DNA from: Vibrio ichthyoenteri ATCC 700023
GTDB lineage: Bacteria > Pseudomonadota > Gammaproteobacteria > Enterobacterales > Vibrionaceae
Length of the DNA: 64,000 nt
Assembly: GCF_000222605.1 (NCBI RefSeq)
Contig: NZ_AFWF01000040.1
Span: 1-64,000, forward strand
Direction: 5' to 3'
The notes under the pieces are model-generated. The model did not search any database. It was not told where the DNA came from and saw only the letters and a list, made by a program, of their open reading frames with translations. The translations under genes were made by a program, and so were the position numbers. Position 1 is the stretch's first letter, and each line of letters starts with the position of its first letter. Of this stretch, positions 47,812-57,391 are shown piece by piece.

Positions 47812-48807
47812 ATGAAAAAAGCAGTAGTGGCACTGGCCGTTTTTGCCGGTTTAACATCAGGTTCAGCACTAGCAGCAACAGTTTACAGCGCAGATGGTAC
47901 AGAACTCAAAGTTGGCGGTCGTGTTGAGTTTCGTGGTGACTTCATCGGAACGTCAAAAGGTAAAGAAATTGACGGCACTATGGATGACAGCACTCGCGCT
48001 CGTCTTAACCTTAAAGGTAAATCTCAAATCACGGATGAGTTGACTGCTTTTGCTGTGTACGAAGGTGAGCAAGATACTGGTGACAGTCTATTTGAAAACC
48101 GTTACATGTACGCGGGTCTTGAAGGTGAATTCGGCGCGGTCTCGTTTGGTCGTCAAGATATGGCTTCAGTGATTGTTTCTGATATGACGGATATCACCGA
48201 ATTTTCAGGTATTCAGCAAGTGATTGATTCTGCAAGCGACAAGCAAAACAGCGTGTTTAAATACGCTGGCGACTTTGATGCGCTGCAAGTACAAGCCTCT
48301 TACCAAGCAAATGACGTAAAAGATACTGACGCGTATGGCATTTCGGGGATTTATTCTTTGCCAGTGGGTTTAGATTTGGGCCTAGCGTTTTCAGGTGCAG
48401 ATTTAGGTGAAGGCGCAGGTAGTGCTTCAGAGGCACTATTTGGTTTAGGCTTCACCTTAGAAAACCTCTACCTAGCGGGTACTTATTCTTTTGGTGACTT
48501 GGACGATAAAGCGACCGGTACGAGCGACAAAGAATTTTCCGCGATGGAGTTTGTTGCACAATACAAATTCAATAAACAGTTTTCCGCAGCCGCGCTATAT
48601 ACCAAGCAAGAAAATGAACAAGCTAATGGTAGCAAGTTTGATGATACTGAAGGTGTTGAGCTAGTCGGTTACTACAAATTTAACAGCAATTTCCGTACTT
48701 ACCTTTCATACTACCTAAACGGTTTGGATGAAGAAAAAAGTGCAACAACGGGTCTAGTTACTCAAGGTGAAGATACGCTGCGTCTTGGTGTTCGTTACGA
48801 TTTCTAA
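47812..48807 (+). CDS. Outer-membrane trimeric porin (OmpU/OmpH-like)
   Basis: 331 residues. Signal peptide MKKAVVALAVFAGLTSGSALA, cleaved after Ala21, then a Gram-negative porin barrel opening ATVYSADGTELKVGGRVEFRGDF and ending in Phe (LRLGVRYDF), the BAM recognition end. The strongly acidic composition (many Asp and Glu in loops) is typical of marine vibrio porins. GGGAAAAGAAA ribosome site and a strong terminator. Which named porin it equals is not certain. Confidence 0.9.
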   Translation: MKKAVVALAVFAGLTSGSALAATVYSADGTELKVGGRVEFRGDFIGTSKGKEIDGTMDDSTRARLNLKGKSQITDELTAFAVYEGEQDTGDSLFENRYMYAGLEGEFGAVSFGRQDMASVIVSDMTDITEFSGIQQVIDSASDKQNSVFKYAGDFDALQVQASYQANDVKDTDAYGISGIYSLPVGLDLGLAFSGADLGEGAGSASEALFGLGFTLENLYLAGTYSFGDLDDKATGTSDKEFSAMEFVAQYKFNKQFSAAALYTKQENEQANGSKFDDTEGVELVGYYKFNSNFRTYLSYYLNGLDEEKSATTGLVTQGEDTLRLGVRYDF

Positions 48808-48830
48808 CTCCAGTTAGCCAATCATTGATT

Positions 48831-48855
48831 AAAGCCAGAGCAATGCTCTGGCTTT
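48831..48855 (+). terminator. Porin terminator
   Basis: AAAGCCAGAGC-AAT-GCTCTGGCTTT then TTCC: 11-bp perfect stem. Confidence 0.92.
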
Positions 48856-48955
48856 TTCCTTTGGGTTCAGCACGTTAAAGCAGAGGCCGAAAAATTGACT
48901 GCCATGACGGTTTTTTGACATGTTTTGTATGTTAAGTTGTTATAATTTAATGACT

Positions 48956-49061
48956 TAATGGGGTGGACTTATGAGGTCTAATTGTAATAGACTCGCCCGC
49001 CTCGATGGGAGGATTCCCAAAGCATGGATGCGCACTTAGAACCTGTTAATAAAGGCCAGCC
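48956..49061 (+). promoter_or_regulatory. Possible structured leader of the chemotaxis receptor gene
   Basis: A GC-richer block inside AT-rich DNA with GTCTA-N7-TAGAC (48976-48992) and TGGGA-GGAT-TCCCA (49003-49016) hairpins, ending just before the receptor start. It does not match the c-di-GMP riboswitch pattern that I know. No class assigned. Confidence 0.3.
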
Positions 49062-50691
49062 ATGCAGTTTTCATTGAAAAACCTAATCTATTCGCACCCA
49101 AGTACTGTTACCAGTCCTGTTTACCACCTTTGCACTCTTTATTGCCCTTTGGGTTACCAAAAACAATTTGCAACAAGAGCAAGCCATTGTCGCAGACAAC
49201 ACTCAATCATTGGTTTTTTACAAAGACTCATTAGCTAAAATTGACGACCAAGTTTATCCGCTGCGTATAAGTGCGGTTTATGCTATTTATGATGCGACAC
49301 GCCGTGATGCATTTCTTGCGGAACTGAAACAAAGTATGCGTGAGATTCAACGAGATCTGGACGCGATGGCAAAACGTGGCACATTCCGTAATGAAGTGAA
49401 CCAAGTTAACCGTGCGATTGAAGATTATGTTCGTCAATCTGAACAAGCGGTGGCGTTTTTCACTCGTCGTGATCAAGGTTTGGTATCGCAGCAGGAGTAC
49501 AACAGCTTTATTGCCAATTACCGTACATCGGGCAATGTGATGGTCGGATCGATCAATGACTTGTCTAAAAAGGTCAATACGGTAGCAAGTGAGGCAATGG
49601 CTGAGAGTGAACGTGCCGCTGAGAGCGTACAGAGTGTCGCTATGTGGACCGTCATGAGTGTATTGACGTTGTCACTTATTGTCGCGTGGGTGCTGTCTGG
49701 CATGATTGTGACGCCGATTCAAAGTCTACAGCAGGTGATGCGTAAAATTGCTCATGGTGATCTATCGGTACGCGCTGAAACTGTAGGAGACAATGAAGTC
49801 GCTCAGCTAAGCCGTGATGTCAATCAAACCGTAGAGCAGTTGTATGTGACGGTTGACCATTTAACCCGAATTAGCGAAGAAGTTGCTTCTGCATCAACTG
49901 AGTTGGCTGCGGTGATGACGCAAGCGGAAAATAATGCTCAGCAAGAATTGATGGAAATTGAGCAAGTGGCTTCTGCGGTGAATGAGCTAGCATGTACTGC
50001 AGATAATGTGAGTGATAATGCGCAACTTGCTGATTCAACGGCGCGTGATGCTGAACAATTAGCTTTGTCTGCATTGGCAACGTTTAATGAGAGCAACACC
50101 TCTAGTGAACAAATGGGCCTTGCCCTTAATGATGCCGCTCTAGTTGTCGGTAAATTAAAAGAACAATCAGAACAAATTAATAACGTTATTGAAGTGATCA
50201 GCGGTATCTCTGAGCAAACAAACTTACTGGCATTGAATGCGGCTATCGAAGCGGCGCGTGCTGGTGAATCAGGCCGTGGTTTTGCTGTTGTCGCAGATGA
50301 AGTTCGTTTGCTGGCTGCGCGTACACAAGCTTCAACAGTGGAAATTCAAGGTATTATTGAAGAACTGCAAAAGCAATCTGGCCTAGCTAATGATGGCATG
50401 CAACTTAGCCTTGATATGCTGCACAAGAACAATGAACTATCACGTCATGCTAACGAAGCGTTGGTCGGTATTACGGAAGCTGTCGCTCACATCAATGATA
50501 GTAATACTCAAGTTGCAACGGCGGCAGAGCAGCAATCGCAAGTAACACAAGATATCAACCGAAATGTGGTTAACATGTCTGAATTGGTTAATCAAAACGT
50601 GACGGGAATTAGTCAAAGTGCCAGTGCGAGTAGTGAATTATCGCAACTAGCCGAAAAACAAAAAGCTCAGCTATCCTTTTTTACTCTTTAA
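49062..50691 (+). pseudogene. Methyl-accepting chemotaxis receptor, frameshifted near codon 9
   Basis: Starting at ATG 49062 the frame reads MQFSLKNL, then one extra A (49085/49086) shifts it. Removing it gives [24 protein letters not shown], a normal first membrane segment, and continues in frame to 50691: 542 residues. The rest is intact: periplasmic helical domain, second membrane segment ([20 protein letters not shown]), HAMP, and the hairpin [23 protein letters not shown]. As read, a translation from the internal TTG at 49168 would lack membrane segment 1. It may be a real lesion or an assembly error. Confidence 0.8.
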
Positions 50692-50763
50692 AGAGTGCTG
50701 ATTATTACCGCGTAACGGAGCTGATTAAGCCTAATGCTGCAGTAATATTGGACGTTTAGATAT

Positions 50764-50791
50764 CGCCGCCAGCGTGTTACGTATGGCGGCG
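50764..50791 (+). terminator. Terminator of the chemotaxis receptor gene
   Basis: CGCCGCCA / TGGCGGCG, 12-nt loop, then TTTTTA. Confidence 0.88.
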
Positions 50792-50950
50792 TTTTTATTG
50801 AAGTGCTGACGAAATAATCATGAGTAAAGGTTATTCGTCGAAATGTGTGACTTTGATTGTTATTTTGAACGGTTCGGTTACAATGTGCGCCTATTCGTAG
50901 GAAGGGGCATCCGTATTTGTCTCTAAATGCGAACGAAAAACCAAATTCAC

Positions 50951-51009
50951 TAATCGGTTTAAATGGCTTAAAGCGATTAAATAAGCAAGTGTTGCTTGGT
51001 ATGCAACAC
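50951..51009 (+). promoter_or_regulatory. thrS leader operator with tRNA-Thr anticodon-like hairpin
   Basis: Two hairpins. Upstream: TAATCG-G-TTTAA / TTAAA-G-CGATTA (50951-50979), loop ATGGC. Downstream: GTGTTGC / GCAACAC (50989-50995 with 51003-51009), a perfect 7-bp stem closing a 7-nt loop UUGGUAU. Read as tRNA loop positions 32-38, this gives U33, anticodon G34-G35-U36 (threonine) and A37. E. coli ThrS represses its own translation by binding two such mimic arms just before its ribosome site; here AAGGA follows at 51016. Conservation of the mechanism is inference. Confidence 0.75.
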
Positions 51010-51026
51010 CACTGTAAGGATTATAC

Positions 51027-52955
51027 ATGCCTATTATTACTCTTCCTGACGGCAGTCAGCGTCAATTTGACAACCCAGTTTCTACTCTTGAAGTTGCACA
51101 ATCTATCGGTCCTGGTCTTGCAAAAGCAACCATCGCTGGTCGTGTAGATGGTCAACGCGTTGATGCATGCGATCTTATTGAACAAGACGCAAGCCTAGAA
51201 ATCATCACAGTAAAAGATGAAGTGGACGGTCTAGAAATCGTTCGTCACTCTTGTGCTCACCTTCTAGGTCATGCAATCAAACAGCTTTACCCACAAGCTA
51301 AAATGGCGATCGGTCCAACGATCGACAGCGGTTTCTACTACGATATCGATCTAGAAGAGTCGCTAACGCAAGAAGATCTAGAAAAGATCGAAAAGCGTAT
51401 GAAAGAGCTTGCTAAGACCAAGTACGAAGTTGTTAAAAAGAAAGTTAGCTGGCAGGAAGCGCGTGACGCATTCGAAGCGCGTGGCGAAACTTACAAAATG
51501 GAAATCTTGGATGAAAACGTTGCTCGCGACGACCGTCCAGGCCTATACCATCATGAAGAATACATCGACATGTGTCGTGGTCCTCACGTACCAAACATGG
51601 GTTTCTGCCAACACTTCACTCTATTGAACGTGGCAGGTGCTTACTGGCGTGGTAACAGTGACAACAAGATGCTACAACGTATTTACGGTACGGCTTTCCA
51701 CGATAAGAAAGCACTTAAGGCGCACCTGACTCGCCTTGAAGAAGCGGCAAAACGCGACCACCGTAAACTTGGTAAGCAGCTTGACCTATTCCACATGCAG
51801 CAAGAAGCACCAGGTATGGTATTCTGGCATCATAATGGTTGGTCTATCTTCCGTGATCTAGAAGTATTCGTTCGCTCTAAGCTTGATGAGTACGGTTACC
51901 AAGAAGTGAAAGGTCCACTTATTATGGATCGCGTTCTTTGGGAACGTTCTGGTCACTGGGATAAATACGCTGAAGCGATGTTCACAACTTCTTCTGAGAA
52001 CCGTGATTACGCACTGAAGCCGATGAACTGTCCTGGTCACATTCAAATCTTTAACCAAGGTTTGAAGTCTTACCGTGATCTACCATTACGTATGGCTGAG
52101 TTTGGCTCATGTCACCGTAATGAACCATCTGGCGCTCTACATGGCATCATGCGTGTACGTGGCTTTACTCAGGATGACGCTCATATTTTCTGTACTGAGA
52201 GTCAAATCCAAGAGGAAGTGACCAGCTGTATCAAGATGGTTTATGATACATACCAAACATTCGGTTTTGACAACATTGTTGTTAAACTGTCAACACGCCC
52301 TGAAAATCGTGTTGGTTCTGATGAGATTTGGGATCAATCAGAAGAAGCGCTTAAGCTCTCTCTTGAATCTATGGATATTCCATATGAAATCCAAGAAGGC
52401 GAAGGTGCATTCTACGGTCCTAAAATCGAATTTACTCTACATGATTGCTTAGACCGTGCGTGGCAATGTGGTACAGTACAGCTAGACTTTAACCTACCTA
52501 ATCGCCTTGGCGCGACATACGTAGGCGAGAGCAATGAGCGTCTTGTACCAGTTATGATCCACCGTGCGATTCTAGGTTCTCTAGAGCGTTTCATCGGTAT
52601 TCTAATTGAAGAATACGCGGGCTTCTTCCCAACGTGGTTGGCTCCTGAACAAGCAGTAATTATGAACATTACTGACAAACAGGCTGATTACGCACAAGAA
52701 GTAGCAAAAAAATTGCAAAAAAGTGGAATTAGAGCCAAAGCGGACTTGAGAAATGAGAAGATTGGCTTTAAAATCCGCGAACATACATTGAAGCGTGTAC
52801 CGTTTATGCTAGTTTGTGGCGACCAAGAGATGGAAGCAGGCGAAATCGCAGTCCGTACACGTAGAGGCAAGGATCTCGGCAAATTTAAAGTGGATGATTT
52901 AATTACATACATCCAAGCCGAGATTACTAGCCGTAAGCTCAATCTGGAGGAATAA
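51027..52955 (+). CDS. thrS: Threonyl-tRNA synthetase
   Basis: A 642-residue class II synthetase, the same length as E. coli ThrS. N-terminal TGS domain ([27 protein letters not shown]), editing domain with [16 protein letters not shown] and the zinc/editing set, catalytic core with [12 protein letters not shown] and [19 protein letters not shown], and a C-terminal anticodon-binding domain. It heads the thrS-infC-rpmI-rplT cluster and carries a self-mimicking leader. Confidence 0.97.
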   Translation: MPIITLPDGSQRQFDNPVSTLEVAQSIGPGLAKATIAGRVDGQRVDACDLIEQDASLEIITVKDEVDGLEIVRHSCAHLLGHAIKQLYPQAKMAIGPTIDSGFYYDIDLEESLTQEDLEKIEKRMKELAKTKYEVVKKKVSWQEARDAFEARGETYKMEILDENVARDDRPGLYHHEEYIDMCRGPHVPNMGFCQHFTLLNVAGAYWRGNSDNKMLQRIYGTAFHDKKALKAHLTRLEEAAKRDHRKLGKQLDLFHMQQEAPGMVFWHHNGWSIFRDLEVFVRSKLDEYGYQEVKGPLIMDRVLWERSGHWDKYAEAMFTTSSENRDYALKPMNCPGHIQIFNQGLKSYRDLPLRMAEFGSCHRNEPSGALHGIMRVRGFTQDDAHIFCTESQIQEEVTSCIKMVYDTYQTFGFDNIVVKLSTRPENRVGSDEIWDQSEEALKLSLESMDIPYEIQEGEGAFYGPKIEFTLHDCLDRAWQCGTVQLDFNLPNRLGATYVGESNERLVPVMIHRAILGSLERFIGILIEEYAGFFPTWLAPEQAVIMNITDKQADYAQEVAKKLQKSGIRAKADLRNEKIGFKIREHTLKRVPFMLVCGDQEMEAGEIAVRTRRGKDLGKFKVDDLITYIQAEITSRKLNLEE

Positions 52956-52958
52956 GCT

Positions 52959-53510
52959 ATTAAAGGCGGAAGACGCGGCCAACAGCCGGTAAAACAAAAC
53001 CCGCACCGTTTAAACGGTGAAATTCGTGGCGTACGTGAAGTTCGTTTAACTGGTGCTGACGGTGAGTCAGTTGGTGTTGTATCAATTCAGGAAGCTGTAG
53101 CTGCTGCTGAAGAAGCAGGTATGGATCTGGTTGAGATCAGCCCTAACGCGGAGCCACCAGTCTGTCGCGTGATGGATTACGGCAAATTCCTCTTTGAAAA
53201 GAGCAAATCTGCTAAAGAGCAGAAGAAAAAGCAAAAACAGGTTCAGATCAAGGAAATTAAATTCCGACCTGGAACTGATATTGGAGACTATCAGGTAAAA
53301 CTACGCAACCTGACTGGTTTCCTTGAAGACGGCAACAAAGTGAAAGTAACTATTCGCTTCCGTGGCCGCGAAATGGCTCACCAAGATATCGGTGTTGACG
53401 TTCTACATCGCTTGAAAGCCGACACAGAAGAATTTGCTGTTGTCGAATCTTTCCCAAGTCGAATTGAAGGTCGCCAGATGATCATGGTGTTGGCCCCTAA
53501 AAAGAAGTAA
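52959..53510 (+). CDS. infC: Translation initiation factor IF-3 (ATT start)
   Basis: 183 residues. Read from ATT at 52959: [23 protein letters not shown], then [15 protein letters not shown] and on to [12 protein letters not shown]. The ATT start, 4 bases after the thrS stop and 7 nt after GGAGG, is the conserved device by which IF-3, which rejects non-canonical starts, limits its own translation in E. coli. The nearest ATG at 53121 would remove the N-terminal domain. Confidence 0.95.
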   Translation: MKGGRRGQQPVKQNPHRLNGEIRGVREVRLTGADGESVGVVSIQEAVAAAEEAGMDLVEISPNAEPPVCRVMDYGKFLFEKSKSAKEQKKKQKQVQIKEIKFRPGTDIGDYQVKLRNLTGFLEDGNKVKVTIRFRGREMAHQDIGVDVLHRLKADTEEFAVVESFPSRIEGRQMIMVLAPKKK

Positions 53511-53617
53511 TTAACGGCTTTCGCAAGTAATAGAATCTAGTCGTCGCAAGATGGCTAGGTTTTGTTCGCCCTAATTACTATTGTTATAAACAACTCAACA
53601 ATGCGGAGTTATTCATC
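53511..53617 (+). promoter_or_regulatory. rpmI leader, possible L20 autoregulatory region
   Basis: AGTAAT (53526-53531) and ATTACT (53574-53579) are complementary, and AACTC / GAGTT (53592-53596, 53606-53610) enclose the rpmI ribosome site. In E. coli, L20 binds a fold in this spacer and represses rpmI-rplT. The equivalence is only positional. Confidence 0.4.
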
Positions 53618-53812
53618 ATGCCTAAGATGAAAACCAACAAAGGTGCTGCTAAGCGTTTTAAGAAAACTGCTGGTGGTATTAAGTTTAAGCACGCTACTAA
53701 ACGTCACATCCTGACTAAGCGTACTACTAAGAACAAGCGTCAGCTACGTCCAAATGCAATCCTTCCTAAGTGTGAAGTGGCTGCAATTGCTCGTATGATG
53801 CCATACGCTTAA
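53618..53812 (+). CDS. rpmI: 50S ribosomal protein L35
   Basis: 64 residues, strongly basic, starting [20 protein letters not shown] and ending ARMMPYA: the L35 family. GGAGT ribosome site at usual spacing. Confidence 0.97.
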   Translation: MPKMKTNKGAAKRFKKTAGGIKFKHATKRHILTKRTTKNKRQLRPNAILPKCEVAAIARMMPYA

Positions 53813-53853
53813 TTCTTTTTAGTTTAATATTCGTTTAGTTTAGGAGAAGCATA

Positions 53854-54207
53854 ATGCCTCGCGTAAAACGTGGTGTACAAGCTCGTGCACGTCATAAGAA
53901 AGTTCTAAAACAAGCTAAAGGTTACTACGGAGCACGTTCACGTGTTTACCGCGTAGCTTTCCAAGCAGTTACCAAAGCTGGTCAATACGCTTACCGTGAC
54001 CGTCGCAACAAGAAACGTCAATTCCGTCAACTATGGATTGCACGTATCAACGCGGCATCTCGTCAAAATGGTCTATCTTACAGCCGTTTCATCAACGGTC
54101 TTAAGAAAGCATCTATCGAGATCGACCGTAAGATCCTTGCTGACATCGCAGTATTCGACAAAGCAGCATTTGCTGTTCTAGTTGAAAAAGCGAAAGCTGC
54201 TCTTTAA
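53854..54207 (+). CDS. rplT: 50S ribosomal protein L20
   Basis: 117 residues, [33 protein letters not shown]...; a primary rRNA-binding assembly protein and, in enterics, the repressor of the rpmI-rplT messages. Start follows AGGAGA; 41 bp after rpmI. Confidence 0.97.
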   Translation: MPRVKRGVQARARHKKVLKQAKGYYGARSRVYRVAFQAVTKAGQYAYRDRRNKKRQFRQLWIARINAASRQNGLSYSRFINGLKKASIEIDRKILADIAVFDKAAFAVLVEKAKAAL

Positions 54208-54227
54208 TTAGCAGTTCAGGTTTAATG

Positions 54228-54251
54228 AAAGGAGAGCTTCGGCTCTCCTTT
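54228..54251 (+). terminator. rplT terminator
   Basis: AAAGGAGAGC-TTCG-GCTCTCCTTT followed by TTT: a tetraloop-capped strong terminator. Confidence 0.93.
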
Positions 54252-54294
54252 TTTCTTGCTGTTATTGACTTCGTAAGCCATCGAGTCACTACTG

Positions 54295-54329
54295 TTCTCA
54301 ATTCTCAATTCTCAATTCTCAATTCTCAA
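54295..54329. repeat. Heptanucleotide tandem repeat (TTCTCAA)5
   Basis: Five perfect copies of TTCTCAA then a decayed TTCCAAT, in the gap between rplT and the integrase gene. Confidence 0.92.
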
Positions 54330-54391
54330 TTCCAATATCCTTCTCTTGTCATTTTTATTGTTCAAAGCCTCTGCTTGTATCAAATTCGCTA

Positions 54392-55354
54392 CTACAAACT
54401 TGATAATGGGCTCAAAACGCCACTCGCGCCACGATCAATGACGTGGGTGTAGATTTGGGTTGTCCTCACATCGCTATGACCCAGTTGCTCTTGAACGGTT
54501 CTGATGTCCGCGCCAGATTCTAATAAGTGGGTGGCGAAGCTATGTCGCAATGTATGACAAGTGACATGCTTATCGATTCCCGCATCTCGGGCGGAACGCT
54601 TAACTGACCGTTGCAGTACCGTTTCAGCCATATGATGGCGTCTCAATAGGTCAGATTCTTTATCGACAGATAAACGAGCGGAAGGAAACAGATAATGCCA
54701 GCGCAATTCGTACTGTGCTTCGGGATATTTAGGTCGACGAGCTTGTGGAATCCAAGCGCCTCCATAGCCTTGGGTTTGCATATCTTTTTCATAGTAACGT
54801 TGAGTCATTGCCGTTTGCTCTTGTAACAAGGGATAGAGCTCCTTCGCTAAGGTGACAGTACGGTTTTTCCCGCCTTTACCTTGCCAAATACGCAAAGCGC
54901 CATAATCGAAATCAATGTCTTGAACTCGTAAGCGCATACATTCCATTAAGCGCAGGCCGGAGCCATACAGCAACATGCATTGCAGTTTATGTCGAGGGTC
55001 GATATGAGCTACAAATTGTCGCATTTCTTGCTTGGTCAGCACCACAGGTAACTTTACGTCTTTCAGCGACTTGTGAAACTTCATACTTGGCTCAACTGGG
55101 ATCAAGAGAAACTCTCGGTAGAGGAATAAAATAGAGTTGAGCGCTAACGCCTGTGTTTTCGCGGCGACTTTTTGCTTAACTGCTAAGTCAGTCAAAAACG
55201 CTTCTATGTGTTCATCATTGAGTTTGCTTGGATGCTGAAGTTCATGGAAATGGATATAGCGAGATACCCAGAAAGAGTAAGATTCAATGGTTTTTGTCGC
55301 GTAGTAGCGTGAACGCATGTGTTCTTTAAAACTGAGTAGAAACTGACTTTTCAT
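54392..55354 (-). CDS. intIA: Chromosomal integron integrase (IntIA type)
   Basis: A 320-residue tyrosine recombinase that inserts and excises gene cassettes by attI x attC recombination. Catalytic residues are complete: Arg135 (GSGLRLME), Lys160 (QGKGGKNR), His267, Arg270 (CHTLRHSF), His293 (LGHSDV) and Tyr302 (TQIYTHV). The integron-specific extra helix region (about 185-222, [26 protein letters not shown]) separates it from XerC/D. Position next to rplT and orientation toward it are those of Vibrio mobile-integron ancestors. The coding sequence has no lesion. Confidence 0.95.
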   Translation of the reverse strand: MKSQFLLSFKEHMRSRYYATKTIESYSFWVSRYIHFHELQHPSKLNDEHIEAFLTDLAVKQKVAAKTQALALNSILFLYREFLLIPVEPSMKFHKSLKDVKLPVVLTKQEMRQFVAHIDPRHKLQCMLLYGSGLRLMECMRLRVQDIDFDYGALRIWQGKGGKNRTVTLAKELYPLLQEQTAMTQRYYEKDMQTQGYGGAWIPQARRPKYPEAQYELRWHYLFPSARLSVDKESDLLRRHHMAETVLQRSVKRSARDAGIDKHVTCHTLRHSFATHLLESGADIRTVQEQLGHSDVRTTQIYTHVIDRGASGVLSPLSSL

Positions 55355-55622
55355 TTTCTTCTTGCTGGTTATTTATACATGTTTTTTATCATAGAGGAGT
55401 TTTCGCTATTAGTGATTGAGAGTTGAAGTAACTGAGGAGGAATTAGTGATTGCTTAAACCTTGTTTACATCACTTTCAATTCGTTCTGTGAGTGGCGCAA
55501 TATCTGAACCAAGCAAAGTGGATAACGTTCAGGCAAGATAGAGTGATAATTTGTTATTAGAACAATAGCCGTTACTAAAAATAAGAACAATCGCTATAGT
55601 CGTCACTGTTGAAGGAAGCAGA
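55355..55622. other. Expected attI region, without a recognisable core site
   Basis: 268 bp upstream of intIA, where attI and the cassette promoter should be. By eye I find no canonical GTTRRRY core on either strand (nearest: GTTGAAG twice). No cassette-like boundary is visible before the LysE start. Confidence 0.45.
55365..55380 (-). promoter_or_regulatory. Possible LexA (SOS) box at the integrase promoter
   Basis: CTGGTTATTTATACAT, 11-26 bp before the intIA start, has the LexA spacing CTG-N10-CA with the final G replaced by T. LexA control of integrases is established in vibrios. Confidence 0.5.
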
Positions 55623-56240
55623 ATGGAAATATGGAAGTTATTGCTGTTTATCCCCGCATGTTTTGCTCTCAATATGACTCCTGGCCCCAACAATTTAATG
55701 TCGATGAACAATGCACGTTGCTTTGGGTTTAAGTCTGCTTTTGTGGCCGGGATAGGTCGAATTGTCGCATTTTCGTTGATGATTATGTTGGCCGCTTCAG
55801 GGCTTGCTTTCGTGTTGTATGCGTCGGAAGTGGTCTTTTTTTTGATAAAACTGGTCGGGGCGCTTTATTTAGCGTGGATTGCATTTCAATTATGGAACTC
55901 GCATGCGAATCCGCTGAGTGATGTGCGGCTTAAAAATAACCGTTTAGATTTGGCCAAGCAAGAATTTATCTTAGCAGCAGGTAACCCCAAAGCCATTTTG
56001 ATTTTTACGGCATTTTTACCCCAGTTCGTTGATGTAACTCAACCGGTCCAATCTCAATTCTTTGTTTTGGGATGTACGTTTTTGTTTTTAGAATTACTGG
56101 CGATCAGTTTGTATGCGTTATTTGGTCTCTATCTGAGACACTGGTTTACAAAACCTGAGATGGCAAAACGTTTCAATCGTATTTGTGCTACTTTTTTGGC
56201 TTTTTCTGCGGGTAATATTTTATTCACGCGCCAAGCGTAA
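55623..56240 (+). CDS. LysE/RhtB-family amino-acid exporter, first ORF beyond the integron integrase
   Basis: 205 residues, six hydrophobic segments, signature MTPGPNNLMSMNNARCFGF after segment 1. AAGGAAG precedes the ATG. It reads away from intIA, as cassette genes do, and a possible attC relic follows; but it has its own spacing and looks like an ordinary chromosomal exporter, so cassette status is open. Confidence 0.85.
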   Translation: MEIWKLLLFIPACFALNMTPGPNNLMSMNNARCFGFKSAFVAGIGRIVAFSLMIMLAASGLAFVLYASEVVFFLIKLVGALYLAWIAFQLWNSHANPLSDVRLKNNRLDLAKQEFILAAGNPKAILIFTAFLPQFVDVTQPVQSQFFVLGCTFLFLELLAISLYALFGLYLRHWFTKPEMAKRFNRICATFLAFSAGNILFTRQA

Positions 56241-56243
56241 TCG

Positions 56244-56326
56244 GCTTAACGCTATGCTAAAGGTCGATTATGATTATCTTGGAAAATGTGTTTAAGCTCT
56301 TAAAACTCAAGCGATAGCGGTTAAAA
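56244..56326. repeat. attC-like imperfect inverted repeat (speculative)
   Basis: GCTTAAC (56244-56250) matches the RYYYAAC box and GTTAAAA (56320-56326) approximates GTTRRRY (last base wrong). The arms pair as TTAAC-GCTAT-GCT with AGC-g-ATAGC-g-GTTAA: 13 pairs with two single bulged G. Bulges are on the arm opposite to that of canonical attC. It could equally be a weak hairpin between convergent genes. Confidence 0.3.
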
Positions 56327-57157
56327 ACCTTCGAATTTGAGTTCGTTGTCAACTATGCCATTTTTACATTGTCGCATTTCACGTAGGTTGTCTTGAGCTT
56401 CGCTGATCGCCGCTTTGAATTTGTTGTTAAAGCAGGCGGCCGTGCCAGAGCTGAAAGTAATCTCTTTTCTTTCATAGGCTTTGGTGACGGAGTCTATATA
56501 CTCCTGAGCCTGGGCGATATCCACGACGGCGAGAAATTTGTCTGCCTCAATACGGAATACATAACCTAAATTACTACAGGAAGAGATCAATTGAGTTGCG
56601 AATGTGTTGAGCACATTGTTGCCGACATCATGACCTTGTGCCTTGTTGATTTTTTTGAAGTTATCGATATCAAAGTAAAAGACTTGATACGCGCCAACTG
56701 GAACAAGATCCAGCGTTGGTAGGGTGTAACACTTAGTTAAGTTATCCGTTAAGGTGAGCTTATTGATACGCGTAAAGTGCAAATATAGCCCTCTAATAAT
56801 ACAACCATAACCAATAATTAATAATGCTTCGTCTAAAAGGGCATCTGCGAAGGGAAAGCGACTGCTAATCATTAAATCGATATAGACAATCTCAGTGATT
56901 GAGTCATATACGCCGTTGGCGACAGCGATCATTAAACCGGTTTTGATCAACTTGGAGTTAACTAACTTACCAATCATTGACGTCATTAAGATCACGCAAT
57001 AAAGACGCGTCACTTCCAACAGATAATCGTAGATGGATTCCAACTGAATTTGGAACACAAATACTGGAACAAAATAAAGAAGTGGCACAATCGAAAACTT
57101 AATCGCACTGGTAACAATCCAGCGCGATATTTGATGATTGTTGAATAATGATCTCAT
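56321..57157 (-). CDS. Membrane protein with degenerate GGDEF domain
   Basis: About 278 residues. Hydrophobic N-terminal half with several membrane segments (ITLLxxx-type: IVPLLYFVPVFVF, LYCVILMTSMIG, LLIIGYGCIIRGLYL), then a GGDEF-like domain: YQVFYFDIDNFKKINKAQGHDVGNNVL and, in place of GGDEF, EADKF (RIEADKFLAVVD). The loss of both glycines and the Glu makes cyclase activity unlikely. Start ATG 57157 has GGA 6 nt upstream; ATG 57178 has none. Confidence 0.8.
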   Translation of the reverse strand: MRSLFNNHQISRWIVTSAIKFSIVPLLYFVPVFVFQIQLESIYDYLLEVTRLYCVILMTSMIGKLVNSKLIKTGLMIAVANGVYDSITEIVYIDLMISSRFPFADALLDEALLIIGYGCIIRGLYLHFTRINKLTLTDNLTKCYTLPTLDLVPVGAYQVFYFDIDNFKKINKAQGHDVGNNVLNTFATQLISSCSNLGYVFRIEADKFLAVVDIAQAQEYIDSVTKAYERKEITFSSGTAACFNNKFKAAISEAQDNLREMRQCKNGIVDNELKFEGF

Positions 57158-57391
57158 GGACAATCCAAACAACGACAAAAGGTAAAATCAGGGTGATGGT
57201 AACAAAATACGGTAAATATTAATGCAATTCATTGCACATAAAGCAAAGAGATCGAGTGTAACAAGAGTTTGGGATGCGTTGTGGCGTGGGTATGCTGTGT
57301 TGCAGGGGGAGATATATGATAAGCAAAAGGTATGGGGCTGGAAATATTAGAGCTACTCAATCGGATAGAGTAGCTCTAAAGTGAACAATCG

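Noticed and set aside
48956-49061. c-di-GMP-I (GEMM) riboswitch before the chemotaxis receptor gene
   Set aside because: Conserved blocks of that class (CACGCACAGGGCAAACC and the GGUAGCGGG-type arm) are absent.
54392-55354. XerC/XerD or phage integrase
   Set aside because: The integron-specific extra helix and exact catalytic numbering identify an IntI-type enzyme.
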